Below, one piece after another: positions 1-8,327 of a stretch of 64,000 nt of DNA; the stretch's first letter is position 1; every line of letters starts with the position of its first letter. A program made the position numbers and the translations under genes. The stretch comes from an uncultured Prevotella sp. (GTDB taxonomy: Bacteria > Bacteroidota > Bacteroidia > Bacteroidales > Bacteroidaceae). A model generated the notes under the pieces. The model worked only from the letters and a program-made list of their open reading frames with translations. It did no database searches and was not told where the DNA came from. The stretch is from positions 62,001-126,000 of the forward strand of contig CADCEF010000002.1 of assembly GCA_902800365.1 (NCBI GenBank). The letters run 5' to 3'.

Positions 1-451
1 CACGACGCTTCTCACGCATTTTCTTCTGATCGGCCTGATAGCTCTTATACTGATCATCAGTCAATATCTTCTTGAGCTCTGCATCGTAGGCTTTCATATT
101 TGCCTCCATCTCCTTGCGATGCTCCTGCATCTTGCTGTCATCCTTTGGTGGTTCAGGGCGCTTGCCCTTCATCTCCTTTGGTGGCATTGGTGGGCGACCA
201 GCACCTGGATGTCCGGGATGATGTGGGCCACGTGGTCTCATCTTGTCAGCATACTTTGTATTAAGCTCCAGCAACTGTTTGGCTTGCTTATCGTTAAGCT
301 TGTAGCGACTAACTGTCTCATCTGTACGATGCTTAATCATTTCTGTCTTGTCGAACTTGCCTGGATGACGACGTTCGTTCTGTGATTCCTGTGCCATAGC
401 TGATGTTCCAACCAGCAAAGCAACCATCATTGTTACAATAATCTTTTTCAT
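1..451 (-). CDS. Small secreted DUF4890/Spy-like protein, C-terminus beyond window
   Basis: The reading frame starts at the ATG at 451-449 and is still open at base 1, so the C-terminus lies outside the window; 150 codons are visible. The protein begins with a signal peptide (MKKIIVTMMVALLVGTSAMA, then QE). A charged helical part with a KLNDKQAKQLLELN motif follows, then a Gly/Pro/His-rich stretch around residues 80-100 and a second helix with ILTDDQYKSYQADQKK. The DxQ/LTxxQ helices and composition match small periplasmic proteins annotated DUF4890 in Bacteroidales and are loosely like the Spy/CpxP stress chaperones. The family call is from memory of the pattern; a chaperone role is inference. 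Confidence 0.7.
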   Translation of the reverse strand, partial: MKKIIVTMMVALLVGTSAMAQESQNERRHPGKFDKTEMIKHRTDETVSRYKLNDKQAKQLLELNTKYADKMRPRGPHHPGHPGAGRPPMPPKEMKGKRPEPPKDDSKMQEHRKEMEANMKAYDAELKKILTDDQYKSYQADQKKMREKRR

Positions 452-630
452 TGTTCTACTTTTGTTTAATTGTTTATAATTCAAGTTATTATTCTCATTG
501 TTGCAACTATCTTTTTGACGTATAAATGTACTTCAAGTTTAAACAACAACAAGCGTGTTTCAGTTAATGAAGCATTACTTTCAGCCAACAGGAAGATTCT
601 TTCAACAAAACCAAACTAAAAAGGAAAAAC

Positions 631-654
631 GCCCATTCATCGAAAATAATGGGC
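631..654 (-). terminator. Hairpin with T-rich tail on the minus strand
   Basis: GCCCATT (631-637) pairs perfectly with AATGGGC (648-654) around a 10-nt loop. On the minus strand the stem is followed by GTTTTTCCTTTTT, as in an intrinsic terminator. The nearest minus-strand gene upstream is the GH73 gene ending at 928, so a terminating transcript would have run antisense through two tRNA genes. It may instead be a relic. Confidence 0.35.
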
Positions 655-660
655 CAAAAA

Positions 661-692
661 TTTGCACGTACAAAATAAAATGAGTACTTTTG
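661..692 (+). promoter_or_regulatory. Promoter of the tRNA-Thr/tRNA-Gly unit
   Basis: Bacteroidota -33 element TTTG at 661-664 and -7 element TACTTTTG at 685-692, separated by 20 bp. Predicted start is about 12-15 bp before the tRNA-Thr 5' end. Confidence 0.75.
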
Positions 693-711
693 CACTCGCT
701 AATGGAGACCT

Positions 712-784
<73 letters not shown>

Positions 785-819
785 CTCCTAGGCAAAAAAT
801 CAGAGATCTTTTTATCGTT

Positions 820-890
820 GCGGAATTAGCACATCGGTAGTGCACGGGCTTCCCAAGCCTGGGAGGCGGGTTCGATTCCCGTATTCCGCT
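820..890 (+). tRNA. tRNA-Gly (anticodon CCC)
   Basis: A complete 71-nt cloverleaf with acceptor GCGGAAT/ATTCCGC, anticodon loop TTCCCAA and T loop TTCGATT. It lies 35 nt after tRNA-Thr with no promoter of its own and shares one terminator, so the two are almost certainly co-transcribed. It reads GGG codons. Confidence 0.97.
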
Positions 891-899
891 CAGAGAATT

Positions 900-929
900 G
901 TAGAGGGCAATGAGCCCCCTACTTTTTTT
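900..929 (+). terminator. Intrinsic terminator of the tRNA-Thr/Gly unit
   Basis: A 9-bp stem (GTAGAGGGC / GCCCCCTAC, one mismatch) with loop AATGA is followed by seven T residues at 923-929. It overlaps the stop codon of the convergent GH73 gene. Confidence 0.8.
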
Positions 930-1839
930 ATCTAAGTCTTAAAGCATCGCCAACCTTAATCTGATAATCAGGCGATAGTTTATTCATCTTATACAGATTC
1001 TTCAAACGTATACCATACTGCTGTGCAATGGTGTACATCGACTCGCCCTGGCGAACATAATGCAGTCGACCCTTGTAATTCTTTGGAGCCTTGCGCTGCT
1101 TTTTCTTTAGCCATACAATCTCACCCTCGTCCAGATGATCCTTGCGATGACGCTCGTTATATTTGGCAATCTTGCGATAGCTGATGCCAACCTCCTGACC
1201 AATAGACTTGAATGTATCACCACGACGTGCTATCAGATAATAGTTCTTATTAAATATCTTGATGGTATGCAGTGAAGCACTACCCACCTCACGATCTTTG
1301 GTACGCTGGGCCATGAAGTGGTCGTAGCCCTTAGCGCTATCATACTGATAGAGTTTGTATAACTGGATAATCTCAATCAATTTCTCTGCATAAACAGGAT
1401 TAGTGGCATAACCAGCAGCCTTCAAGCCTCTGGCCCAACCCTTATAATCTGTAGTCTTAAGCTGAAACAACGAACGATAACGCTGATTTGCAGCCAGGAA
1501 TTTCGAGTGATCCTCGTAAGAATCATATGCAGAATCGTACACGCGGAAACAGTCATTTCTCTGATCGTCATCGTGATATGTACGACGTCCTTCCCATCCA
1601 TTGTTGCACTTAATGCCAAAGTGATTATTGCTTGTGCGGGTAAGCTCGCTACGACCAGCACCACTCTCAAGCAGTCCCTGAGCCAAGGTTATTGATGCAG
1701 GTATGCGATAACGCTGCATCTGCTCAATGGCTATATCCTTATATTGATCTACATATTGCTGATATGCTTGGTTCCATTTTATCTGCGAAAAGACAGATAA
1801 GGACATTGAAATGGCAATGAAAAGGAAAAATTTTCTCAT
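928..1839 (-). CDS. Secreted GH73 glucosaminidase with two LysM domains
   Basis: A 303-aa peptidoglycan hydrolase predicted to cut the glycan strand of murein. A signal peptide (residues 1-18) precedes a glucosaminidase domain at about 30-165 with the LAQGLLESGAGRSEL signature; Glu58 is the expected catalytic acid, and NNHFGIKC is the usual second conserved block. Two LysM repeats follow (about 200-245 and 260-303, each with the YxIxxGDTxxxIA pattern) and would anchor it to the wall. Its own promoter lies just upstream, divergent from cdd. It faces the tRNA pair and its stop falls inside their terminator. Likely roles are cell separation or wall turnover. Family assignment is firm; the biological role is inferred. 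Confidence 0.9.
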   Translation of the reverse strand: MRKFFLFIAISMSLSVFSQIKWNQAYQQYVDQYKDIAIEQMQRYRIPASITLAQGLLESGAGRSELTRTSNNHFGIKCNNGWEGRRTYHDDDQRNDCFRVYDSAYDSYEDHSKFLAANQRYRSLFQLKTTDYKGWARGLKAAGYATNPVYAEKLIEIIQLYKLYQYDSAKGYDHFMAQRTKDREVGSASLHTIKIFNKNYYLIARRGDTFKSIGQEVGISYRKIAKYNERHRKDHLDEGEIVWLKKKQRKAPKNYKGRLHYVRQGESMYTIAQQYGIRLKNLYKMNKLSPDYQIKVGDALRLR

Positions 1840-1859
1840 ATTTTTGCGATTATTTTGTG

Positions 1860-1867
1860 CAAAAGTA
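1860..1867 (-). promoter_or_regulatory. -7 promoter box of the GH73 gene
   Basis: TACTTTTG on the minus strand, about 20 bp before the GH73 start codon. No convincing TTTG partner was found at the expected distance. Confidence 0.5.
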
Positions 1868-1889
1868 ATGAATTCTCTCGAATAATTTG

Positions 1890-1897
1890 TAATTTTG
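1890..1897 (+). promoter_or_regulatory. -7 promoter box of cdd
   Basis: TAATTTTG, 19 bp before the cdd start codon, giving a very short leader. The -33 element is not recognisable. Confidence 0.5.
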
Positions 1898-1916
1898 CCG
1901 AAAAATATAGCATTTT

Positions 1917-2390
1917 ATGAGGGAACTGGAGCTAAAGTCGGTTATTAAGGTGTGCAACATGGACGAACTGAGTGCCGAAGAAAAACACCTTGTTGAATTA
2001 GCAATAGAGGCTACAAGCCGTAGTTATGCACCCTACTCAAAATTCCACGTAGGTGCAGCAGTAAGACTTGATAATGGCGTAGAGATAATTGGTTGCAATC
2101 AAGAGAATGCAGCCTATCCATCAGGTCTGTGCGCAGAGCGTACTGCATTGTTTGCTGCTGGAGCCCAATATCCCGATGTTCCTGTAAGAATGCTGGCTAT
2201 TGCAGCAAGAGGTACCCATGGTGAGCTTGAAGACGAGCCTGTTCCTCCATGTGGCTCTTGCAGACAAGTAATGATAGAATCAGAGACACGTGCCAATGCA
2301 CCAATGCGTATACTTCTTTATGGAAAGAAATATGTATACGTAATCGACGGAATCAGAAAACTGATGCCACTTACATTCTCTGAGTTTTAA
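1917..2390 (+). CDS. cdd: Cytidine deaminase
   Basis: A 157-aa zinc enzyme that deaminates cytidine and deoxycytidine to uridine forms in pyrimidine salvage. The zinc site is visible as CAERTA (Cys72, catalytic Glu74) and PPCGSCRQ (Cys112, Cys115). The substrate-binding N-terminal part contains YAPYSKFHVGAA. Length fits the homotetrameric class with about 14 extra residues at the N-terminus. The -7 box at 1890-1897 is compatible with either the ATG at 1917 or the in-frame ATG at 1959 (MDELSAEE), so the shorter start is possible. The stop overlaps the stop of the convergent lipoprotein gene by 4 bp. Confidence 0.95.
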   Translation: MRELELKSVIKVCNMDELSAEEKHLVELAIEATSRSYAPYSKFHVGAAVRLDNGVEIIGCNQENAAYPSGLCAERTALFAAGAQYPDVPVRMLAIAARGTHGELEDEPVPPCGSCRQVMIESETRANAPMRILLYGKKYVYVIDGIRKLMPLTFSEF

Positions 2391-3718
2391 CGGTAACACC
2401 CCAATCCCACAGCACGCGATAAAGAATCGAGATGGAAATCGTAATCAAGGTTGTCTTCATCAACTTTGATAAAATTGTCTTTTCCCTTGATTGAGTCGTT
2501 AGGCGATTCCCAAATGATGTTGCTGAAATGCTGTGGTTCGTCTTCAACAGCAGGTGTTCGCAACAAGCAGTTATCAAAACTATAATTAAGCTCTTGTTCG
2601 CCTGAGGTCATATATCCCATCACCACATCATCATCGTAGCCAGTAAGTATAGAACCACTGCAAATCACATTATACAGCGGAGCATACTGATTAGAAAAAT
2701 ACAGTGCAGCTCCACGACCACCAACAAAGGGATAGAATTGTGCAAGAGTGCAGTTCACAATCTCTACCATACCACCGTTAATAGCCAGACAATTCCCCAT
2801 AGAGTTTGAAAGCTGACAATATTCCAAACGTGCATGAGCGTTGGTTAGACCGATACCATCACCATGAGAGTTATGCACCACACACTGATACAGCTGCAGA
2901 CGATAGTTCTCAGAATCAAATGCTGCTGAATCACAAACCACTCCCTGGCACGCATTCCTTATCTGAGTGTTATTCAGTATATTACCATCCGAACTCTCAT
3001 AGAACCTTATTCCTCGCCATTGTCCTGACAAACGGTCGTAAGGCAGATATGTGAACATACGGTCCAGACGGTCACCACGCATAATGCAATTATCCGTATA
3101 CAAGGCGCCACGAACATCAAGCCCTGCACCATCGTGGAAATATAGTGTGGTATTACGGATGGTGAGTTTTACTCCCTCATTAACAACAAAGTCACCATAA
3201 ACAAGCAAAGGCTTATCCGACTCGATAACAGAATCCTTCTCGATTACAGACGAATACATCTTAACTGCATCCCATGCCCAAGCCTGAAGACAGACACTCT
3301 GTTCTACTCCACTCTCCATCGAGAACACCAGATTATCCGTAATCGATTCTGGCTCGTTACGATACGTCTCATACGGCGTTATCTCAACAAACACCAATAT
3401 ACTATCCTTTTTGCGAATCTCTATACCATTGGTTTGCGAGCCGTTCGAGTTATCAAGATAAATGCCATCTACATTAACGCGGAAACCTGTCTGGTTACCT
3501 CTCTTCAGATACACACTCGTCATACGCACACCATCGTTGTTACGATTATGAACCCAAAATGAGTATGTAGATGATGAGGTACGACTGAAAACAGTATCAA
3601 GCTTTATTGTATCTGCAGGAAATTCAATACGCAATCCTGATGATGCTGAAAACGAGTCGTCTTCAGCACAAGCCACAAACAGGGCCAGAACGAATATAAA
3701 AAAGAAAATCCGTTTCAT
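2387..3718 (-). CDS. Lipoprotein with right-handed beta-helix fold
   Basis: A 443-aa lipoprotein starting MKRIFFFIFVLALFVAC, with the lipobox cysteine at residue 17. The open frame runs further upstream to 4117, but that part lies antisense to rubrerythrin and is low-complexity shadow, so the ATG at 3718-3716 is chosen. The first 150 residues look like a beta-sandwich. Residues about 170-400 show the spaced Asn/Gly/Val pattern of parallel beta-helices (ILNNTQIRNACQGVV, AINGGMVEIVNCTLA). It is probably on the outer-membrane or periplasmic face. No catalytic motif was recognised, so a polysaccharide-binding or lyase function cannot be claimed. A hairpin covers its start codon. Confidence 0.8.
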   Translation of the reverse strand: MKRIFFFIFVLALFVACAEDDSFSASSGLRIEFPADTIKLDTVFSRTSSSTYSFWVHNRNNDGVRMTSVYLKRGNQTGFRVNVDGIYLDNSNGSQTNGIEIRKKDSILVFVEITPYETYRNEPESITDNLVFSMESGVEQSVCLQAWAWDAVKMYSSVIEKDSVIESDKPLLVYGDFVVNEGVKLTIRNTTLYFHDGAGLDVRGALYTDNCIMRGDRLDRMFTYLPYDRLSGQWRGIRFYESSDGNILNNTQIRNACQGVVCDSAAFDSENYRLQLYQCVVHNSHGDGIGLTNAHARLEYCQLSNSMGNCLAINGGMVEIVNCTLAQFYPFVGGRGAALYFSNQYAPLYNVICSGSILTGYDDDVVMGYMTSGEQELNYSFDNCLLRTPAVEDEPQHFSNIIWESPNDSIKGKDNFIKVDEDNLDYDFHLDSLSRAVGLGCYR

Positions 3719-3737
3719 CTTATTGATAAAACGGATT
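3707..3737 (-). promoter_or_regulatory. Hairpin covering the lipoprotein start codon / terminator of rubrerythrin
   Basis: AATCCGTTT (3707-3715) pairs with AAACGGATT (3729-3737); after one mismatch ATC (3717-3719) pairs with GAT (3725-3727), closing a 5-nt loop. The ATG at 3718-3716 lies in the 3' arm on the minus strand. The arm is followed by TTCTTTTTTT, so it can act as a terminator after the rubrerythrin gene and could also hide the lipoprotein start. Confidence 0.6.
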
Positions 3738-3758
3738 AATAGGATATTTATTGTGTAA

Positions 3759-4316
3759 TTACTTGCCAAAGTAGCGCTTAAGCAGTCCAGCGAAGCCAGC
3801 ACCATGACGAGCCTCGTCCTTAGCCATCTCGTGAACAGTGTCGTGGATAGCATCGAAGCCAGCAGCCTTAGCGTTCTTAGCGATACGGAACTTATCCTCG
3901 CAAGCACCAGCTTCAGCAGCAGCACGCTTCTCAAGATTTGTCTTGGTATCCCATACACACTCGCCCAGCAACTCTGCAAAGCGTGAAGCATGATCAGCCT
4001 CCTCAAAAGCATAACGCTTGAAAGCCTCAGCAATCTCAGGATAACCCTCGCGATCAGCCTGACGAGCCATAGCCAGATACATACCAACCTCACCACACTC
4101 ACCGTTGAAGTGGGCACGCAGGTCGTTGATCATCTCCTCTGATACACCTTCGGGCTTACCATCACCAATACGATGCACTGTAGCATAAGTTACATCACCA
4201 TCGTCCTTAAGCTCAGAGAACTTAGAAGCAGGAGCCTTACAGATTGGACACTTCTCAGGAGCTGAGTCACCCTCATGAATGTAACCACAAACGGCGCAGA
4301 TAAATTTCTTTGTCAT
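3759..4316 (-). CDS. Reverse rubrerythrin (rubredoxin domain first), probable peroxidase
   Basis: A 185-aa non-haem iron protein. The N-terminus is a rubredoxin-like knuckle pair (Cys7-x2-Cys10 and Cys23-x2-Cys26). Behind it is a ferritin-like four-helix domain with diiron ligands in [24 protein letters not shown] and [10 protein letters not shown]. The domain order is reversed relative to classical rubrerythrin; clostridial proteins of this layout reduce H2O2 and O2 with electrons from NAD(P)H through rubredoxin partners. A similar cytoplasmic oxidative-stress role is inferred here. It has its own promoter (TATATTTG at 4400-4393, minus strand) and a leader of about 70 nt. Confidence 0.92.
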   Translation of the reverse strand: MTKKFICAVCGYIHEGDSAPEKCPICKAPASKFSELKDDGDVTYATVHRIGDGKPEGVSEEMINDLRAHFNGECGEVGMYLAMARQADREGYPEIAEAFKRYAFEEADHASRFAELLGECVWDTKTNLEKRAAAEAGACEDKFRIAKNAKAAGFDAIHDTVHEMAKDEARHGAGFAGLLKRYFGK

Positions 4317-4392
4317 AATTCAATATTTGTTTAGTTATTAATAATGTGAATAATATACGTTAGTAAATAGTAAACTACAATACTTCCGTTTG

Positions 4393-4400
4393 CAAATATA
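4393..4400 (-). promoter_or_regulatory. -7 promoter box of reverse rubrerythrin
   Basis: TATATTTG on the minus strand, 77 bp before the start codon. The leader in between has no obvious structure. Confidence 0.5.
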
Positions 4401-4401
4401 T

Positions 4402-4439
4402 GAATAAAAAATAAATCCCGCAAGTTTTTTGCAGGATTT
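4402..4439 (-). terminator. Intrinsic terminator of the fur-purA-hisS transcript
   Basis: AAATCC (4413-4418) pairs with GGATTT (4434-4439) and GCAA (4420-4423) with TTGC (4429-4432), with one mismatch and a GTTTT loop. On the minus strand it is followed by ATTTTTTATT. It begins 27 bp after the hisS stop. Confidence 0.7.
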
Positions 4440-4465
4440 ATTATCAATTATCGCAAATTTGCGTT

Positions 4466-5833
4466 TTAAATGCTTTTGATAGTCTTTATTATCTCATCGA
4501 TAGAAACAAGACTCTGCTCACCACTCTCCATGTTCTTAAGGGTAAGTTTTCCTTCTGCCATCTCGTTCTCACCAGCCAGTGCAACAAATGGAATCTGCTT
4601 AGCGTTAGCATACGACATCTGCTTCTTCATCTTTGTTGAGTCTGGGAATATCTCTGTACGGATGCCGGCCTCGCGAGCCTTAGCCACAGCAGGCAGACAG
4701 TAAGCTGTCTCCTTGTCGCCAAAGTTGATGAACAGCAGCTGAGTGCCGTTGGTAGCATCCTTTGGATAGCAGTCGAGTGCATTCAGTACGTCGAAGATAC
4801 GATCTACACCAAACGAGATACCTACACCTGAGATACCTGGCATTCCGAAGATACCAGTAAGGTTGTCGTAACGACCACCACCTGTGATAGAACCAATCTG
4901 AACATCGAGTGCCTTAACCTCAAAGATAGCACCTGTGTAATAGTTCAGACCGCGAGCCAGAGTAAGGTCGAGTTGTATTTCATTCTTCAGTCCGAGTGTC
5001 TTCAGAGTGTCAAGGATGAAACGAGTCTCCTCTACTCCCTTCAGTCCAGTCTCGCTTGTAGCCAGAACCTCGGCTATAGTATTAAGTTTCTCATCATTAG
5101 TGCCCTCGAGCGAGATGATTGGCTGAAGCTTCTCAATCTGCTCATCCGAGAGTCCGTCCTCACGAAGCTCCTGATTAACATTGTCAAGACCAATCTTATC
5201 GAGTTTATCGATAGCAACGGTGATATCAACAATCTTATCTGCTGCTCCAATTACCTCTGCAATACCAGTCAGGATCTTACGGTTGTTGATCTTTATCTGA
5301 ACTCTCACACCGAATCGTGTGAATACAGTATCTACAATCTGCATCAGCTCTACCTCGTTAAGCAGAGAGTCAGAGCCTACGATATCGCCATCAAACTGCC
5401 AGAACTCACGATAGCGTCCCTTCTGTGGACGGTCTGCGCGCCATACTGGCTGCATCTGGTAACGCTTGAATGGCAACTGCAGCTCCTCGCGATGCATTAC
5501 CACATAGCGGGCAAAGGGGACAGTAAGGTCATAACGGAGTCCCTTTTCGCATAGTTTTGCAGCCAATCTAAGTGAATTGCGCTCAGCAAGCTCCTCGGGT
5601 GTTACCTTTGAGAGGTAGTCGCCTGAATTCAGGACCTTGAAAAGCAGCTTATCACCCTCCTCGCCATATTTTCCCATCAGTGTTCCGAGGGTTTCCATAG
5701 CTGGAGTTTCAATCTGCTGGAAGCCATAAAGCTGGTAAACCTGCTTAATGGTATCGAATATATAATTGCGCTTCGCCATCTCCATTGGCGAGAAATCGCG
5801 CGTGCCTTTTGGTATACTTGGTTTCTGTGCCAT
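4466..5833 (-). CDS. hisS: Histidyl-tRNA synthetase
   Basis: A 455-aa class IIa synthetase that charges tRNA-His. Motif 2 is seen as [20 protein letters not shown]. The histidine-specific blocks are [20 protein letters not shown] and [10 protein letters not shown]; motif 3 lies in ISFGVDRI, and the C-terminal anticodon-binding domain covers about 350-455. The start is 3 bp after the purA stop, so it is the last gene of a fur-purA-hisS unit. It ends before a strong hairpin terminator. Length is normal for the family. Confidence 0.97.
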   Translation of the reverse strand: MAQKPSIPKGTRDFSPMEMAKRNYIFDTIKQVYQLYGFQQIETPAMETLGTLMGKYGEEGDKLLFKVLNSGDYLSKVTPEELAERNSLRLAAKLCEKGLRYDLTVPFARYVVMHREELQLPFKRYQMQPVWRADRPQKGRYREFWQFDGDIVGSDSLLNEVELMQIVDTVFTRFGVRVQIKINNRKILTGIAEVIGAADKIVDITVAIDKLDKIGLDNVNQELREDGLSDEQIEKLQPIISLEGTNDEKLNTIAEVLATSETGLKGVEETRFILDTLKTLGLKNEIQLDLTLARGLNYYTGAIFEVKALDVQIGSITGGGRYDNLTGIFGMPGISGVGISFGVDRIFDVLNALDCYPKDATNGTQLLFINFGDKETAYCLPAVAKAREAGIRTEIFPDSTKMKKQMSYANAKQIPFVALAGENEMAEGKLTLKNMESGEQSLVSIDEIIKTIKSI

Positions 5834-5836
5834 TTA

Positions 5837-7108
5837 TTACTTTCTTACAATTGTCTGGTCACGATCGGGACCGATAGAAATAATTTTAATAGGAGTCTCT
5901 AACTGCTTCTCTAAGAATGAGATATAGTCGCTGAACTCCTTAGGGAACTGATCCTCGCTGGTGAACTTTGTCATATCTGTCTTCCAGCCTGGCAGCTCCT
6001 GATAAACAGGCTCAATGCCCTCCTCGATGTTATATGGGAAGTAGTCAATCTCCTGTCCGTTCTGCTTATAAGCCACGCAAGCCTTGATAGTGTCGAATCC
6101 ATCGAGAACATCGCTCTTCATCATGATGAGCTGGGTAACACCATTAACCATGATAGAATACTTAAGAGCAACGAGGTCGATCCAACCACAACGACGCTCA
6201 CGACCTGTCACAGCACCATACTCATGACCCAGGTCACGAATCTTTTTGCCAGTTTCATCGAAGAGCTCTGTTGGGAAAGGACCAGCACCAACACGAGTGC
6301 AGTAAGCCTTCATAATACCGTAAACATCGCCAATCTTGTTAGGACCAATACCCAGACCAGTGCAAGCACCAGCGCAGATGGTGTTAGATGATGTTACGAA
6401 GGGATAAGAACCAAAGTCAACATCGAGCATAGTACCCTGAGCACCCTCGCATAGAACGCTCTTACCGCTCTTAAGCAGATTGTTGAGCTCATGCTCAGAA
6501 TCAACAATTGGGAACTGACGGAGGTACTCTACACCCTCAAGCCACTTCTTCTCTACCTCAGTGATGTCGTATTCGAAGTTGAGCGACTTCAGGATAGCCT
6601 CATGACGAGCCTTTGCCTTAGCGTATTTCTCCTCGAAGTTCTCAAGGATATCACCTACACGCAGACCGTTACGACTAACCTTATCAGTATAAGTAGGACC
6701 AATACCCTTTCCAGTAGTACCTACCTTGTCCTTACCCTTCTGAGCCTCATATGCAGCATCGAGAACGCGATGGGTTGGCATGATGAGATGAGCCTTCTTT
6801 GAGATGTGCAGACGACTACGAAGCTCGTGTCCGCTTGCCTCAAGAGCCTTGGCCTCGTCCATAAACAGGTCTGGAGCCAATACTACACCATTACCGATAA
6901 TGTTAACCTTGTCGCCCTGGAAAATACCAGATGGAATAGAGCGAAGCACATACTTCTGGCCCTCGAACTCGAGAGTATGACCAGCATTAGGACCACCCTG
7001 GAAACGGGCTACCACGTCGTACTTTGGGGTTAACACGTCAACCACCTTACCTTTTCCTTCATCGCCCCACTGCAAACCGAGCAGGACATCTACTTTTCCT
7101 TTGTTCAT
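5837..7108 (-). CDS. purA: Adenylosuccinate synthetase
   Basis: A 423-aa enzyme that joins IMP and aspartate using GTP, the first step from IMP to AMP. The family blocks are all present: GLQWGDEGKGKVVD at residues 11-24 (P-loop-like), NAGHTL, GTTGKGIGPTYTDK, TGRERRCGWID and the C-terminal SIGPDRDQTI. The start ATG overlaps the stop of the upstream fur gene by 4 bp (ATGA), which implies translational coupling. hisS follows after 3 bp. Confidence 0.97.
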   Translation of the reverse strand: MNKGKVDVLLGLQWGDEGKGKVVDVLTPKYDVVARFQGGPNAGHTLEFEGQKYVLRSIPSGIFQGDKVNIIGNGVVLAPDLFMDEAKALEASGHELRSRLHISKKAHLIMPTHRVLDAAYEAQKGKDKVGTTGKGIGPTYTDKVSRNGLRVGDILENFEEKYAKAKARHEAILKSLNFEYDITEVEKKWLEGVEYLRQFPIVDSEHELNNLLKSGKSVLCEGAQGTMLDVDFGSYPFVTSSNTICAGACTGLGIGPNKIGDVYGIMKAYCTRVGAGPFPTELFDETGKKIRDLGHEYGAVTGRERRCGWIDLVALKYSIMVNGVTQLIMMKSDVLDGFDTIKACVAYKQNGQEIDYFPYNIEEGIEPVYQELPGWKTDMTKFTSEDQFPKEFSDYISFLEKQLETPIKIISIGPDRDQTIVRK

Positions 7109-7611
7109 TTTTCTGCTGTATTCTTGTTATTACTTTCTTTCTTCTTAGTTGCGTTCTTGCGTTTGGCGCTCTTAGCCTGGCATGTACTACAGATACCGTA
7201 GATATAAAGCGTAAATCCGTCTTTTCTGAATCGCTTAAGCTGCAAGCTCTCAACGGCAGCTATTATCTCTGGCGATTTTATCTCGGTAACCTTTCCGCAC
7301 TGAGAGCATATCTGATGACAGTGACTCTGATTGTCGTAACATGCCTCATATTTTGTAGAGCCTTGGAAACGATGCCTGATAACAAGTCTGAGCGACAAAA
7401 ACAGATTAAGCGTGTTGTATAGCGTTGCTCTGCTAACAGGGAAATCCATTTCCTTATCCAATCGGGCTTTCAGCTCATCGATGGTAAAGTGTCCGTGAAT
7501 GCTGTAAACAGCTCTTAGAATGCTGTATCGCTCAGGTGTCTTGCGATGATTGTTCATCTCAAGATAGTTATCCAGAAGCCTTTCTACAGCAGAAATAACA
7601 CTTTCTTTCAT
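7105..7611 (-). CDS. Fur-family metal/peroxide regulator
   Basis: A 168-aa transcription regulator. The N-terminal winged helix (about 1-90) contains the recognition-helix segment FPVSRATLYNTLNLF. The C-terminal dimerisation domain holds SHCHQICSQCG and a second CxxC (GICSTCQAK), the structural zinc site of Fur/PerR/Zur proteins. The C-terminus is lysine-rich. Ligand class (Fe, Zn, Mn or peroxide) cannot be read from the sequence. It heads the fur-purA-hisS unit and has its own -7 box (7642-7635). Whether it controls its own operon is unknown. Confidence 0.9.
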   Translation of the reverse strand: MKESVISAVERLLDNYLEMNNHRKTPERYSILRAVYSIHGHFTIDELKARLDKEMDFPVSRATLYNTLNLFLSLRLVIRHRFQGSTKYEACYDNQSHCHQICSQCGKVTEIKSPEIIAAVESLQLKRFRKDGFTLYIYGICSTCQAKSAKRKNATKKKESNNKNTAEK

Positions 7612-7634
7612 CTGATTCTTTCACGAAAACCGCA

Positions 7635-7642
7635 CAAAGGTA
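7635..7642 (-). promoter_or_regulatory. -7 promoter box of the fur-purA-hisS unit
   Basis: TACCTTTG on the minus strand, 23 bp before the fur start codon. No clear TTTG element upstream. Confidence 0.5.
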
Positions 7643-7673
7643 CATATTTTCCGTCAGATAAAAGAAACATTCT

Positions 7674-8288
7674 CTATAAAAAATCCAAATTAGCGCGTTT
7701 TAATGCACTTTTTGCAAGTCTTTCGTATACTAATCCAAGTTCAGCAAAACGCATCACGGCATTCATGGCTGCTTTTTTCACAATCAGACTGTCGCCCTGA
7801 AGCGCTGCCAAGGCCTGATCGATAAACTCGTTTATACCACGCTCGTTAGGCTCCTGATGGTTCATGAACAAGCGCGAAAGGATATGAAAGCCACAAAGCT
7901 GATACAGCTCCTTATCTGATGCCATCCACGTATAAGCCTTCTCTGGGGCATATGGCAGATACTGATACAGATTGAAGGTAGCTTGCTCAGCTATCTCCTG
8001 ACAGTCAGTCTGTTCCATCCATATATCCGCCACTTCTGGCAGCATTTTATCAGCTGGCATAAGCATCGTAGCCAGAATCTTGCATTCGCGCACATTCTCC
8101 TTCCACAACGCGATAGCCAAGTCGTAATTCTGGCCGATTTCTTCGGCCTTTGCCTTCAGCCTGGGCAAGGTGGCACCCCAGTTCAGTTTGTAGTCAACAC
8201 CTTTATTTCGCATAGATGCAGCAACCATTCCGTCCATCATTAGGCGGAATGATTGCTTTATCTCCTTTATCTGCTCCTTTAAATCCAT
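7674..8288 (-). CDS. HEAT-repeat protein resembling DNA alkylation repair family
   Basis: A 204-aa all-helical protein. The pattern KGVDYKLNWGATLPRLKAKAEEIG, followed by ALWKENVRECKILATMLM and paired helices every 35-40 residues, matches the AlkD-like HEAT family. Members excise alkylated bases, but many relatives have no known activity. The lesion-contacting Trp/Asp/Arg of true AlkD cannot be assigned with confidence here. It lies downstream of DPP III, separated by a heptad-repeat spacer, and is the last gene of an AraC-DPP III-HEAT unit. Confidence 0.75.
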   Translation of the reverse strand: MDLKEQIKEIKQSFRLMMDGMVAASMRNKGVDYKLNWGATLPRLKAKAEEIGQNYDLAIALWKENVRECKILATMLMPADKMLPEVADIWMEQTDCQEIAEQATFNLYQYLPYAPEKAYTWMASDKELYQLCGFHILSRLFMNHQEPNERGINEFIDQALAALQGDSLIVKKAAMNAVMRFAELGLVYERLAKSALKRANLDFL

Positions 8289-8291
8289 TAA

Positions 8292-8327
8292 AATGTTTAA
8301 TGTTTAATCTTTTAATGTTTAATCTAA
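8292..8327. repeat. Heptad repeat (AATGTTT)n in an operon spacer
   Basis: Units AATGTTT, AATGTTT, AATCTTTT, AATGTTT and AATCT fill the 35-bp spacer between the DPP III stop and the HEAT-protein start. It is the same family as the repeat at 28583-28610. Confidence 0.8.

Noticed and set aside
3719..4117. N-terminal extension of the beta-helix lipoprotein (open frame to 4117)
   Set aside because: It lies antisense to rubrerythrin, is Leu/Arg-rich shadow sequence, and the internal MKRIFFF start has a perfect lipoprotein signal.
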